Assembly (NCBI GenBank): GCA_964511535.1
Contig: CAZEFW010000005.1
Coordinates: 62,001-126,000 of the forward strand
Direction: 5' to 3'
From: CAZCFB01 sp964511535
Lineage (GTDB): Bacteria; Myxococcota_A; Polyangia; GCA-2747355; CAZCFB01
Length of the DNA stretch: 64,000 nt
Shown: piece by piece, positions 1 through 8,767 of the stretch
Layout of the letters: each line of letters starts with the position of its first letter
How positions within the stretch are numbered: position 1 is the first letter of the stretch
Notes under the pieces: generated by a model
Seen by the model: only the letters and a program-made list of their open reading frames with translations
The model's database searches: none
Told to the model about the DNA's origin: nothing
Translations under genes and position numbers: made by a program

Positions 1-859
1 TGGCCTCGGGGCAGTAGTTGCATCGGCCCCAGAAGCACCCCTCGCTGGTGGCCATGGGGACGATGGGGCCGGGCGACAAATACAGATCAAATGGCGCGTC
101 GGAAAAATCTGGCGCCGCGCCGGCGAACGTCGACGGATCGGCGTTGATGCCAGCCTCCTGCAGCAGGGGCGCCGCGCCGTCGCCGAAGACCACCCGGTCC
201 ACGGCGGGCTTCAACCCGAGCGGGTCGAGCCGCCCCTGCCAGCAGGTCAGCAGGGCGCCGCCCATGACCACCCGCGTGCTCGTGGGGAGCGCCCGGCGCA
301 GGGCCCCCGCCAGGGCCATGGCCGGCAGGGCCTGGTGCAGATAGCCCACCGACAACCCCACCACCTTCGGCGCCTCGGCAGCCACCCGCGCGGCCAGCCA
401 CCCGAAATAGTCGGCGTACGGGCTGTCCTGCGGATCCGCCGCGGCGGCGAGCAGGTCGCCGCTGCGCATGGGGCTGCGAACGAAGTGGGTGTACTGGGCC
501 AGGTCCGGCCGGTGGTCGCTCTGCTCGTCAGCGGCCACCAGCAGCAGCCGCCGCAGGGCGCTCACGGCGTTATGGTGCCGATCGCGGTTGGTGTACCCCT
601 CGGCGCTGCGCAACAACGAGAGCGAGCGCTCCCGCTGGCCCAGGGCGCGGCGCCTGGTGGTGTCCATGGCGTCCTGCTCGGTCACGCCCTGGATCAGGTG
701 GTGCAGCGCCTCGACGTTGGCGTCCACCACCTGGACCCTGGCCCCGGCCGCGCGCAGCCGCCCTGCCAGCTGCGCCGGCGCGGGGGCCGGCTGGCAGGGC
801 AGGGCCGCGGGCGGGTGGAGCAGGAATATGTCTGGGCTGGAGGTGGCCACGGCCCACAT
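1..859 (-). CDS. B12-binding radical SAM protein, N-terminal part (runs off window)
   Basis: The reading frame is open from an ATG at 859 to the window edge, giving the first 286 residues; the C-terminus lies outside. Residues about 9-200 look like a cobalamin-binding domain (start DIFLLHPPAALP, then VVGLSVGYLHQALPAMALA and VVMGGALLTCWQG). Near residue 275 comes a radical SAM cysteine cluster in SEGCFWGRCNYC. Its spacing is CX4CX2C rather than the common CX3CX2C; the three Cys would hold a 4Fe-4S cluster that cleaves S-adenosylmethionine. A GGGGAT stretch five bases upstream is a weak ribosome site. Only 15 bp separate this start from the divergent heparinase-like gene. The substrate cannot be deduced; such enzymes act as methyltransferases or in maturation of peptides, lipids or cofactors. 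The family call is firm, the function open. Confidence 0.8.
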   Translation of the reverse strand, partial: MWAVATSSPDIFLLHPPAALPCQPAPAPAQLAGRLRAAGARVQVVDANVEALHHLIQGVTEQDAMDTTRRRALGQRERSLSLLRSAEGYTNRDRHHNAVSALRRLLLVAADEQSDHRPDLAQYTHFVRSPMRSGDLLAAAADPQDSPYADYFGWLAARVAAEAPKVVGLSVGYLHQALPAMALAGALRRALPTSTRVVMGGALLTCWQGRLDPLGLKPAVDRVVFGDGAAPLLQEAGINADPSTFAGAAPDFSDAPFDLYLSPGPIVPMATSEGCFWGRCNYCPEA

Positions 860-874
860 AATATCCCCTGGATC

Positions 875-3800
875 ATGTGCTGCACGTCGAGAATCGCGCT
901 GCTCTTGTTGGCCCTGTGGCCCGCCAGCCTCCTGGCCGCGCCCCAGGGCCCGCCCGGCGCGCTGACGCGCACGCCCGGCCCCCACCCGAGGACCTTGCTG
1001 CTCCCGGGCCAGCGCCAGGCGATCCAGTCCCGGCTGGGCCGCGAGCCGTACCTGACCCTGTTCAAGCGCACCGCGGCCTGGGCCGCGCGCGCCGGCGCTC
1101 CGTCGGATCACACGCTGAACCAGGTGCAGCGCACGGCCAACATCGCCCGGGCCGCGGCGTTCCTCCATTACCTCGACCGCACCGTCGGGGCCGGCGGGGC
1201 CCCGGCAGCCTTCGCGGACGCCAACGCCCGCCAGGCCATGGGGCGGAAGGCCGCCAGTTACCTGCTGGCCATGAAGATCACCTCCCGGGCCAAGGGCGCC
1301 CTCGGCTACATCAAGGACATCCACACCGCCCAGGAGCTGCACATGTGGGCCGAGACCCTCGACCTGCTGCTCGGGGTCACGCCGTCCGTGTTCACCGCCG
1401 CCGAGCGCGCCAGGGCGGCGCAGAACCTGGCCGACCTGGCGGCCGACTTTTACGGCGACTTCACCGCGGACCCCAACTACCTGCTGACCCGCTCGCTGAT
1501 CAACAACCACCGCACCAAGAGCGCCGGCGCCCTCGGGCTGGCCGCCCTGGCGCTGCACGGCGAACGGTTCGAGGCCCGCGCCACCGACGGGCGGTACGAC
1601 CCGGCGCGCTGGCTCGACTTCGCCCTGCGCTACGCAGACCTGTGCGGCCGGGACATCCTCACCGACGCGGATCACGGCTACCAGGAGGGGCCCGCCTACC
1701 TGGCCTACGGCCACCTCGACCTGCTCTCCTTCCTCTGGGCCTGGCACAACTACACCGGCGGCGCTGCGGCGCAGGTGGACTGGTCCCCCGGGGTGGTGCC
1801 GTACTACCGGTTTCACGCCAGCGGCCCGGTGGTGGTTCCGAATCTGTGGCGTTCGCCCTGGCTGGAGGGGCAGCTGCGCTGGGCCGCCTCGTTGGCCCTG
1901 CCCGACGGCACCATGCCCGGCTACGACGACAACAGCCCCGGGGGCAGGCCGTTCTTCTTCGGCGCGCTGGTGCAGCCCGGGGTCGCCTCCGCCGGGTTCT
2001 TTCGCTGGACCTGGCGCCGCGCAGGCTACCCCTCGTCCGGCTCGGTGGACCAGGCGCCCTTCCTGCTGAGCACCTTCGACGACAGGGTGGAGGAGACGCC
2101 CCCCGCGGCCGCGGGCGTTGCCCGGTCGAGCGCCATGCCCCACGCGGGCCAGGTGATCATGCGCTCCGGCTGGGGTGCCGACGACACCCACGTGATGGTC
2201 CTGGCCGAGCATGGCAAGGCGGCGGGCTGGGCGCGCACCCGCTGGGGCGACCAGGTGGACGGCGCCGCCGGCCACGAGCACCCGGACCCGGGGGCGTTTT
2301 CGCTGACAGCACATGGCGAGCGGCTGGCCATTGACTCGGGCTACATGGGGTGGGATCAGCACTCCCTGGTCAACGACGCGCACAACCACAACATCCTGCT
2401 GGTGGACGGCAAGGGGCCGCAGATATATCGGCTGGTGATCCCGGAGACCGACGTTGAGCTGGGCAAGGTGACCCTCAAGCGGCCGGAGCAGGAGGGGGGG
2501 TGGGCGCCGGCCCTGGACGGCATGGCATACCTGACGGCATCCGACATGAGCAGCCCCGGCGTGAACCTGGCCGAGGTGGTCACGACCTATTCGGTCAACG
2601 TGCCGCGCACCGAGATCCGCCGCAGGGCCGTGTTCCTGGCGAGCCGCTACCTGGTGCTGCTGGACCGGGCCGTCACCCCTCACAGCGGCCCGGGGATGTC
2701 CACGGCGATTCACAGCTACACATTCCAGCTCCACGGCAACGGCGGGGGCACCAGCGGCGGGACCTTCGCGCGGGTGCCGGGCGGGGGCCTCTGGTCCCGG
2801 CCGGCTGCGCGGCTGCGCGCCACCCTCTCCGCAGGCCGGCCCCTGGCCCTGAACACGCGGCTGGCCGTGCATGACCCGGGCAACCGCAAGCCCCACACTC
2901 ATGTGGCCCTGGACGGCACGGTGAGGGCCCGCCGGGGAGAGCCGGTGGAGCTGCTGGCCCTGCTGGCGCCGGAGCGTGTGGCCGACAGCGCGGGACGGGA
3001 CGCGGTCACCACCTGCCGGCCCGGGCCCTGCCTGCGCTGGACGGCCCCCGACATCTCCTGTACGGCCTGGAGCGGCGCCCGGCGCGAGGTGCGCGGCGCG
3101 GTGGGCGGCGCCGCACTGCTCCAGGCGGGCGGGGGCGCGTTTTGCCGCTCGGGTCGCCACCTGTCGGGCCTGTTCGATGAGGTGGGCAAGGCGGGCGGGC
3201 CGATGCTCACCGGGCGCTTTGCCCTGGACGCCGCGGGTCGGGCGGCCGCATATCAGCTCAAGATCCATCGCGCCGGCGCCGGCGCCCCGGTGGCCACCCT
3301 CGACCTGCCGGCGGTGGTCGGGCGGGAGCCAGCCGGGGCGTGCAAGTACTCCACCACCGGTCGAGGAGCGACGGAGCAGCGGTGGCAGGTCCAGGCCCCC
3401 GCGCCGGGTACCCTCGTAACCGCCCCGCGGCTGACCTTGCCCGTGGCGAGCGTGGTGTCGCCGGCGCTGCTCGAGGGGCGCCCGGCCCTGTTCCGGCTGG
3501 GGGAGCGGGTGAAGCTGTCCAGCGCCGCCAGCTGCGGCGCGGGCCCCACGTTGTCACGCGCCTGGCGGATCACCCGGCGCCCGGAGCTGTCGCGCCTTGA
3601 GCTCCCGGCCGCCTCCGCCTCGGCCATTGAGCAGAGCCTGGCGCCGGACCTCCCCGGGGTGTACGCGCTCTCCCTGACGGTGACCGGCCCCGGGGCAGGG
3701 CAGGGGCGGGCGACCTATACCTTCGAGGTGGAGGGGGAGCCGCCCTGGCCCGACGGGACCGACGCCGGGCCGCCACGTGACGCGGGCGCGGACGCTGCCA

Positions 3801-3928
3801 GCGCCACCCCGGCGCCCGTCGCCGGGGGCGGCTGCGACGGCTGCGCCGCGGGCGGGCCAGCCCCGGCGGGCGCCCCGGCGCTGCTGCTCGCCCTGCTGCT
3901 CGCGGCCTGCCGGCGCCGGCGGATCTGA
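875..3928 (+). CDS. Secreted heparinase II/III-like protein with MYXO-CTERM-like tail
   Basis: A 1017-residue protein with a clear signal peptide (hydrophobic stretch of residues 7-20). The middle and C-terminal parts follow the heparinase II/III plan: an alpha-helical toroid-like half, then a beta-rich half containing the HEHPDPGAF segment (His467 and His469) and AIDSGY, matching the family's His-rich, polysaccharide-lyase-like motif. The last 35 residues hold a CDGC-type motif, a hydrophobic helix and an arginine cluster, the layout of MYXO-CTERM sorting signals, so the protein is probably exported and surface-anchored. It may cleave uronic-acid polysaccharides, but heparinase-fold proteins are diverse and no substrate is visible. 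The ATG at 875 was chosen because it precedes the signal peptide; no Shine-Dalgarno site is visible. Confidence 0.82.
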   Translation: MCCTSRIALLLLALWPASLLAAPQGPPGALTRTPGPHPRTLLLPGQRQAIQSRLGREPYLTLFKRTAAWAARAGAPSDHTLNQVQRTANIARAAAFLHYLDRTVGAGGAPAAFADANARQAMGRKAASYLLAMKITSRAKGALGYIKDIHTAQELHMWAETLDLLLGVTPSVFTAAERARAAQNLADLAADFYGDFTADPNYLLTRSLINNHRTKSAGALGLAALALHGERFEARATDGRYDPARWLDFALRYADLCGRDILTDADHGYQEGPAYLAYGHLDLLSFLWAWHNYTGGAAAQVDWSPGVVPYYRFHASGPVVVPNLWRSPWLEGQLRWAASLALPDGTMPGYDDNSPGGRPFFFGALVQPGVASAGFFRWTWRRAGYPSSGSVDQAPFLLSTFDDRVEETPPAAAGVARSSAMPHAGQVIMRSGWGADDTHVMVLAEHGKAAGWARTRWGDQVDGAAGHEHPDPGAFSLTAHGERLAIDSGYMGWDQHSLVNDAHNHNILLVDGKGPQIYRLVIPETDVELGKVTLKRPEQEGGWAPALDGMAYLTASDMSSPGVNLAEVVTTYSVNVPRTEIRRRAVFLASRYLVLLDRAVTPHSGPGMSTAIHSYTFQLHGNGGGTSGGTFARVPGGGLWSRPAARLRATLSAGRPLALNTRLAVHDPGNRKPHTHVALDGTVRARRGEPVELLALLAPERVADSAGRDAVTTCRPGPCLRWTAPDISCTAWSGARREVRGAVGGAALLQAGGGAFCRSGRHLSGLFDEVGKAGGPMLTGRFALDAAGRAAAYQLKIHRAGAGAPVATLDLPAVVGREPAGACKYSTTGRGATEQRWQVQAPAPGTLVTAPRLTLPVASVVSPALLEGRPALFRLGERVKLSSAASCGAGPTLSRAWRITRRPELSRLELPAASASAIEQSLAPDLPGVYALSLTVTGPGAGQGRATYTFEVEGEPPWPDGTDAGPPRDAGADAASATPAPVAGGGCDGCAAGGPAPAGAPALLLALLLAACRRRRI

Positions 3929-3934
3929 TATCCT
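3929..3934 (+). promoter_or_regulatory. -10-like hexamer TATCCT, 7 nt before start codon
   Basis: TATCCT sits directly after the stop codon of the heparinase-like gene and 7 nt before the ATG at 3942, which lacks a Shine-Dalgarno site. This spacing would start the mRNA at or next to the ATG (leaderless). No convincing -35 box is visible. Confidence 0.35.
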
Positions 3935-3941
3935 CTGTCCC

Positions 3942-4787
3942 ATGCCGAGGACCCTCCAGCTGATCTACGCCGACGCAGCGGACCTGGCCGCGCACCTCGC
4001 TCAGCATCAGGCTCAGCAGGCCGTGATGATCCCGCTCCCCCCCGACGGTGAGCCGCCGAAACAGTTCGAGCGCCTCTCCCTGTCCCTGGAGATCGGCGCC
4101 GCTGCGGCGGCAGTGGAGGCCGAAGCGCTGCAGCTCCTCGGCCCCTCCGGCCTGGTGGTGCGCCTGCTGGATCCGGCGCCGGCAGCCGCGCTGGTCGGCG
4201 ACGCCACGCCATCGCAGGACGCCTCCGCGCCGCTCTGTTGCTGGGCACCGGACGCGCCCGCCGCCGGGGCGCCGTCAGCCCCGGAAGAGGACCCGGTGGA
4301 CGCACCGCCGGAGGATGGCCCCGCCCCGGTCAAGGGGCACCAGCTGCCCCCGGGCATGGGCCCCAAGTCCTGGCCCATCGAGAAGCTGCGCCAGGAGTGG
4401 GAGAACCTGAGCCAGCCACAGAAGATCCAGGTGGCGCGCCACGGCAAGAAGGCCGCCCGCCGCATGATCATGAAGAAGAACGACAAGCAGCTGGTGCACC
4501 ATGTCATGCTCAACCCCCACATCTCCGTGGACGAGGTGGCCGCCCTGGCCAACAACCCGGGCCTGGATCCGGATCTGGTGCGGCGCATCGCCAACAGCCC
4601 GGAGTGGACGCGCCACGCCTCCATCGCGCGCAACCTGGTCTGCCACCCCAAACTGCCCCTGCCGGTGGTCACCCGCATCGTGGAGCGCCTGCGGGCACAG
4701 GATCTGCGCCGCCTGGTCCGCTCCGGCCGGCTACGCGCCGCGGTGAAGCGGATCGTGGTCAAGAAGCTGGATCGATCCCGCATCTGA
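3942..4787 (+). CDS. Hypothetical protein with helical (LRV/HEAT-like) repeats
   Basis: A 281-residue protein that I do not recognise as a named family. Residues 1-80 are mixed alpha/beta with alternating hydrophobic strands (FERLSLSLEIG, GLVVRLLDP), which might be a divergent PilZ-like fold; this is only a guess. Residues 90-125 are a proline- and acid-rich linker. Residues 145-281 are helical, with repeating Asn-Pro boundaries (HVMLNPHISVDEVAALANNP, then RIANSPEWTRHASIARNL, then VCHPKLPLPVV), like leucine-rich-variant or HEAT-type helical pairs. The start has no Shine-Dalgarno site but a TATCCT hexamer 7 nt upstream. The gene lies 13 bp after the heparinase-like gene and 111 bp before the pilT-like gene, on the same strand. 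Confidence 0.6.
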   Translation: MPRTLQLIYADAADLAAHLAQHQAQQAVMIPLPPDGEPPKQFERLSLSLEIGAAAAAVEAEALQLLGPSGLVVRLLDPAPAAALVGDATPSQDASAPLCCWAPDAPAAGAPSAPEEDPVDAPPEDGPAPVKGHQLPPGMGPKSWPIEKLRQEWENLSQPQKIQVARHGKKAARRMIMKKNDKQLVHHVMLNPHISVDEVAALANNPGLDPDLVRRIANSPEWTRHASIARNLVCHPKLPLPVVTRIVERLRAQDLRRLVRSGRLRAAVKRIVVKKLDRSRI

Positions 4788-4898
4788 CGCCGCATGCTCA
4801 CCCCGCGAATCAAGCAAAGATGTTGAAATCTTCTGAAGTTTGAGGGAAAGTTTGCTACTGTCCCTTTACGCCTGAGAGACCATCCACGGAGGCCACTT

Positions 4899-5972
4899 TT
4901 GGACAAGGAACAGCTGATCAAGCTCCTGACCTTCGGTATTCAGCGCGGCGTGTCAGACATCCACCTGGCCGCCGGCTATCGCCCCCATTTCCGCATCAAG
5001 GGGGATCTCCTCTCGGCCAAACACAGTCAGCTCACGCCCCAGGACACCCTCGGCATCGCGCGCATCCTGCTCGGGGATCCCAACTGGAACCCTGCGGAGA
5101 ATGAGCGCGAGCGGGACGTGTCGTACAGCATCCCTGGCATTGGCCGGTTCCGGGTCCACATCTTCCTGCAGCGTGGGTCGGTGGGCGTGGTGATCCGGGT
5201 CATCCCTTACGAGGTGCGCAGCTTCGACGCCCTGAACCTCCCGCCGGTGCTGGCCGACATCGCCAGCGCGCGCCGGGGCCTGATCCTGGTGACCGGCCCC
5301 ACGGGCATGGGCAAGTCCACCTCCATCGCCTCGATGATCAAGCATATCAACGAGACGCGGTACGCCCACGTGGTGACCATCGAGGATCCCATCGAGTTCC
5401 TCTACGGCCAGGGCAAGTGCATCATCAGCCAGCGCGAGCTGGGGGCTGACACCGACGGGTACCGCGAGGCGCTGGTGGCTGCCCTGCGCGAGGATCCTGA
5501 CGTCATCATGGTGGACGAGGTGCGCGAGTATGAGACCGCCGACACCTGTCTCAAAGCGGCCGAGACCGGCCACCTTGTGGTCAGCGCCATCCATACCAGC
5601 GACATCATCCGGACCATCGAGCGCTTCGTCGGGCTGTTCCCCCCTCAGGCCCAGGAGACGGCGCGCGTGCGCCTGGCCGACTGCCTCACTGCGGTGATCT
5701 CCCTTCGCCTGCTGGTCAACAAGTCCGGGCTCGGCCTGATCCCCGCCACCGAGATCCTGCGCGCCACACGCACCGCGCGCGAGTACATCCGCCGCGGCGA
5801 TCGGACCCACGAGTTGACCTCCATCATGGAGCAGGGCAGGGACCTGTACGGCATGCAGACCTTCGACCAGCACCTGCTCGGCCTGTACAAGGCCGGCCAC
5901 CTCAAGCTGGAGGTCGCCCGCGCCGCTGCCACAAACCCGGAAGACTTCGAGCGGTCAGTTACCTTCGAGTAG
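4899..5972 (+). CDS. pilT: PilT-like type IV pilus retraction ATPase
   Basis: A 357-residue secretion-superfamily hexameric ATPase, the usual PilT length, which powers type IV pilus retraction at the inner membrane in pilus-bearing bacteria. It has the N-terminal SDIHL segment, a Walker A in GPTGMGKST (usually GPTGSGKST), the Asp box (TIEDPIEF), a Walker B-like DVIMVDEVREYET and the His box (AETGHLVVSAIHTSD). The Walker B is unusual: PilT proteins normally read GEMRDLET, here DEVREYET. The start is TTG, chosen because GGAGG lies six bases upstream. No other pilus gene is in the window, and myxobacteria often carry several PilT paralogues, so this may be an accessory one. Its stop codon lies at the edge of a repeat-rich spacer. 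Confidence 0.88.
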   Translation: MDKEQLIKLLTFGIQRGVSDIHLAAGYRPHFRIKGDLLSAKHSQLTPQDTLGIARILLGDPNWNPAENERERDVSYSIPGIGRFRVHIFLQRGSVGVVIRVIPYEVRSFDALNLPPVLADIASARRGLILVTGPTGMGKSTSIASMIKHINETRYAHVVTIEDPIEFLYGQGKCIISQRELGADTDGYREALVAALREDPDVIMVDEVREYETADTCLKAAETGHLVVSAIHTSDIIRTIERFVGLFPPQAQETARVRLADCLTAVISLRLLVNKSGLGLIPATEILRATRTAREYIRRGDRTHELTSIMEQGRDLYGMQTFDQHLLGLYKAGHLKLEVARAAATNPEDFERSVTFE

Positions 5973-6363
5973 GCAGCCGCTACGCGGCTGCGGCTTGAGG
6001 CTTGAGGCTTGAGGCTTGAGGGTGAATAGCTCTCGAACACTTGCGCCCGAAGGGCGCATCAGCTGCCTGGCGGCTGGGGGCACTGCAACAGCTTTAGCAA
6101 CAGCCCCAGCTTCAGCCGCCTGTTCTGTCATTCTGTCATTTCGTCGTTTCGTCGTCCTGTCATTCGGCACAAGCCATTCATTCTGGCATTCTGGCATTCC
6201 GGCGTTCTGGCACTCTGGCATTCGCGCGCGAAGCGCGCGTAGGCAGCCGCTACGCGGCTGCGGCTTCAGACCTCAGGCCTCAGGCCTCAGGGGCGAGTGT
6301 CCCAGACCATTCAACCTGAAGTCTGGAGTCTCAAGTCTGAGGCCTGCGCGCCCGAAGGGCGTG
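5973..6363. repeat. Repeat-rich convergent spacer: three-base-loop hairpins and 7/8-bp tandem repeats
   Basis: This 391-bp spacer holds no gene. Perfect hairpins with 3-nt loops occur at 5973-5991 (GCAGCCGC arms, TAC loop), 6042-6058 (TGCGCCC, GAA), 6223-6239 (CGCGCGC, GAA), 6243-6261 (exact copy of the first) and, with one G-T pair, 6348-6362. Between them are four CTTGAGG heptamers (about 5993-6020), an octamer-period block around TTTCGTCG (6124-6166), ATTCTGGC-type octamers (about 6180-6225) and three CCTCAGG heptamers (about 6271-6290). The sequence CTGCCNGGCGGCTG follows both copies of the CCCGAAGGG hairpin, so the layout looks like a composite unit present twice. It begins at the pilT stop codon and ends inside the last codons of the convergent gene. 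No T-tract marks a classical terminator. Confidence 0.8.
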
Positions 6364-7869
6364 CTAACTGCCCGGCGGCTGCGGACACTGGATCTCCGTC
6401 CGGTTGCTGTTATTCGGGTGCGCGCAGAAGGGCGTGACCAGGCAGCCCTTGCCTGCCGTGCCCGCGGCGCAGCGCAGGATGGTCCGGCTGGCGGGGTAGT
6501 CCACCTCCATCTCCAGCTTCTTGAGCAGGCTGCCGCCGAGCACCATGTCGATGTTGGCCACCGACGATCGCAGCTCCTTGCGCAGGCCCTGGATCAGCCG
6601 GCTCGACTCCTCGACCACCGCGAAGCTCAGGTCCTGGTCCAGCAGCGCGAAGCCGGCGCCGTTGATCTTCTTGTCCGCCAGCAGGCTGCCGTCCTCGGCC
6701 GTCTGCCCCGCCACCGCGGCCACCATCAGCCGCCGCCGCAGGGCCAGCTCGCCGCACGGCCCGAGGGTGCGGGTCTCGTTGGACACCAGCGCCGTGCGCG
6801 GGATGCTCACCATGGTGACCTTCTCGGTGCCGTAGGGCAGGTGCAGCGTGCGCGGCACCTGGGCCGGCAGCGAGCCGAGCAGCGGCTTGAGCCGGTCGAG
6901 CAGCGACGCCGAGATTACCGTCACGCCCATGCCCGTGGCCACCACCGCCTGCACGTCCACGCCGCTGGTCTTGACCGCGCCGTGGGTCTGGCGCTCCGGC
7001 GCCACGCCCGCGGTGGCCTTCTTCGGGTCGAACTTGTCCGGCATCATGCACAGGTCCACCACCAGCCTGGTGGCCGGCAGATCCGTGACCTCCTCGCCCG
7101 CCTGCAGCAACCCCCCGCCGTGCAGAGGGGTGCCGAGCACGGCGGTGCACCCGGCCAGCTTGGTGCCGTCGCCGTTGATCAGGTCGCTGTGGCCGCAGTC
7201 GTCCGCCAGCTCCTCGTTGGAGTCGGGGATCTCGTCCAGGAAGGTCAGGGTCGGCAGGGGCCAGTAGGAGAAACGCACCACGAAGTTGCGCAGCAGAGGG
7301 GCGCCCACCAGGCCGCCCAGGGTGCGCGACTGGTCCAGGCCCACCGACTGCAGCGGCAGGTCGTAGTGCTCCAGGTTGTGGAAGATGAACCGCGGGTTGA
7401 ACAGCACGCACTTGCCACCCGAGCAGTTGGGGCGCCGCGCGCTCTTGCAGTCGCTGTTGATCGTGCACTCCGTGGCGCTGGCCGCGCAGGCGCCGTTGTC
7501 GCACACCGGCCTGGTGGGATCCTTGCCCAGGCATTCGCTGTCGATGGTGCACACGGCGGTCACTGGGACGCATCGCCCGGTGGCTCGATCGCAGCGCGGC
7601 TTGGCCGTATCGGCGGCGCAGTCGCCGTCTCCCAGGCACTCCACGGGCTCCAACAGGCGGAGGTTTGTCTTCTCCTTGGAGCCATCCCTGCGGCGGTCGA
7701 AGATCATCAACGGCGAGGCCGTGTCCACGCCGGCGCGGAAGGTCTGGCCGTCACCCAGCTTCAGGTAGACGATGGGGATGTCCTGGAACAGCTCGAAGCG
7801 GAACGGCTTCTGGAAACCCTCGTAGCGGAACTCGTCGCAGCCGGCCAGCAGGGGCAGGGCCAGCAGCAT
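6364..7869 (-). CDS. Aspartic-protease-like lipoprotein with Cys-rich insertion
   Basis: A lipoprotein of about 501 residues; the lipobox LLAGC puts the lipidated Cys at residue 11. Two lobes resemble the retropepsin/pepsin fold. In lobe 1, FRAGVDTASPLMIFD (Asp49) resembles the D-T-G/S active-site turn, followed later by LGGLVGAPLLRNFVVRF. In lobe 2 the matching turn reads AVVATGMGVTVIS, with Ala instead of Asp, followed by DMVLGGSLLKKLEMEVDY. About 80 residues rich in paired Cys (ECLGDGDC, CTIDSEC, CTINSDC), of a kind common in myxobacterial secreted proteins, interrupt lobe 1. With one catalytic Asp missing, it may be a pseudo-protease or a homodimeric enzyme. The N-terminus is uncertain: this ATG lies 22 bp after the mlaC stop and has no clear ribosome site. 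The last codons lie in the neighbouring repeat. Confidence 0.62.
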   Translation of the reverse strand: MLLALPLLAGCDEFRYEGFQKPFRFELFQDIPIVYLKLGDGQTFRAGVDTASPLMIFDRRRDGSKEKTNLRLLEPVECLGDGDCAADTAKPRCDRATGRCVPVTAVCTIDSECLGKDPTRPVCDNGACAASATECTINSDCKSARRPNCSGGKCVLFNPRFIFHNLEHYDLPLQSVGLDQSRTLGGLVGAPLLRNFVVRFSYWPLPTLTFLDEIPDSNEELADDCGHSDLINGDGTKLAGCTAVLGTPLHGGGLLQAGEEVTDLPATRLVVDLCMMPDKFDPKKATAGVAPERQTHGAVKTSGVDVQAVVATGMGVTVISASLLDRLKPLLGSLPAQVPRTLHLPYGTEKVTMVSIPRTALVSNETRTLGPCGELALRRRLMVAAVAGQTAEDGSLLADKKINGAGFALLDQDLSFAVVEESSRLIQGLRKELRSSVANIDMVLGGSLLKKLEMEVDYPASRTILRCAAGTAGKGCLVTPFCAHPNNSNRTEIQCPQPPGS

Positions 7870-7891
7870 GGCCAGGAAGGCCGGGGCGGCG

Positions 7892-8524
7892 TCAGGAGTT
7901 CTTGGCCTCCAGCTTCGCCACCTTCTTGCGCATCTTCTTGACCAGGTGTTCATAAGACTTCTTCTTGATGATCTTGTTGAACTGGGCCCTGTAGTTGCGC
8001 ACGATGCTGACGTCATCGGTGACCACATCATAGACCATCCAGTCGGCGCCGACTTTCTTCATCTTGTAGGTGATCTCGACGGTGGCCTTGCGGCCGCGCT
8101 TCTTCTTCACCTCCACCGTGGTGGTCACCTGACCCTTGTCGCCGTTGATCTTCTCGCCGCTGTAGGCCAGCTCCTGGCCGTGAGCCTTGCGCAGCTGCTT
8201 GACGTAGTTGCGCTCGATCAGGCCCTTGAGCAGCCTGACGAACTCCTGCTGCTCGTCCGGGGTGCGGTTGCCCCAGTGCTTGGACAGCGAGCGTCGAGCC
8301 AGCTCCTGGTAGTCGAGGAACGCGTTGACCCGCGCCTTGATCTTGTCGTCGAGGACCGCCTCCTGCGGCGATCCCTTGGCGGCCTTTTTGGCCAGCAGCT
8401 TGTCGATGTCAGCGTGGGTACGCTTCAGGGTGGACATGGGGCCGTTGGCCAGCGCGGGGGCGGCCCAGGCCAGGATCAGGGCGGCCAGGATGACGCCGCC
8501 GATGGTGCTGTTTCTCTTCTTCAT
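7892..8524 (-). CDS. mlaC: MlaC-like periplasmic phospholipid-binding protein
   Basis: A 210-residue protein with a signal peptide (hydrophobic residues 8-26, ending ALAN) and the MlaC/Ttg2D fold: helical N-terminus, the conserved segment RVNAFLDYQELARRSLSKHW, then alternating strands through VEITYKMKKVGADWMVYDVVTDDVSIVRNYR. MlaC carries phospholipids between MlaFEDB at the inner membrane and the outer-membrane MlaA complex. ATG 8524 was chosen because AGGAGG lies eight bases upstream; a TTG two codons earlier is too close to that site. Genes for the permease, ATPase and MCE protein are not in the window. It lies between a TolC-like gene (243 bp upstream) and the aspartic-protease-like lipoprotein (22 bp downstream). 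Confidence 0.85.
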   Translation of the reverse strand: MKKRNSTIGGVILAALILAWAAPALANGPMSTLKRTHADIDKLLAKKAAKGSPQEAVLDDKIKARVNAFLDYQELARRSLSKHWGNRTPDEQQEFVRLLKGLIERNYVKQLRKAHGQELAYSGEKINGDKGQVTTTVEVKKKRGRKATVEITYKMKKVGADWMVYDVVTDDVSIVRNYRAQFNKIIKKKSYEHLVKKMRKKVAKLEAKNS

Positions 8525-8565
8525 GGTCAAAGCCTCCTGGAGGCCGGTGCTCTGTCTCTATACCA

Positions 8566-8578
8566 TGACCAGCGGTCA
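8566..8578 (-). promoter_or_regulatory. Small dyad TGACC-N3-GGTCA upstream of mlaC
   Basis: A perfect five-base inverted repeat 42 bp upstream of the mlaC ATG, next to a TATAGA hexamer on the same strand. It could be an operator, but a dyad this short is weak evidence alone. Confidence 0.25.
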
Positions 8579-8767
8579 AAACGGCCTCTGGCCCGTGAAA
8601 ATCTGCTGCTCAAGCCTGCTATTCAATCTGCTTTGCAGCCTCCGTGCCATAAAGACGGCCGGCGATTTCCCTGCATTCACGGGGCTCTGTATCAGTATGT
8701 ATCGGTGGAAACCTGACAGGGTGTGTCGCTTTCGCAACAGGTCATTTACAGGAGTTCACACCGGCGC

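Noticed and set aside
335..874. Extension of the heparinase-like gene to an upstream start
   Set aside because: The extension overlaps the radical SAM gene on the other strand and would place the signal peptide inside the protein.
5973..5991. Rho-independent terminator of the pilT-like gene
   Set aside because: The hairpin is strong but is not followed by a T-run in either direction, and an exact copy lies 270 bp further on; it fits a repeat better.
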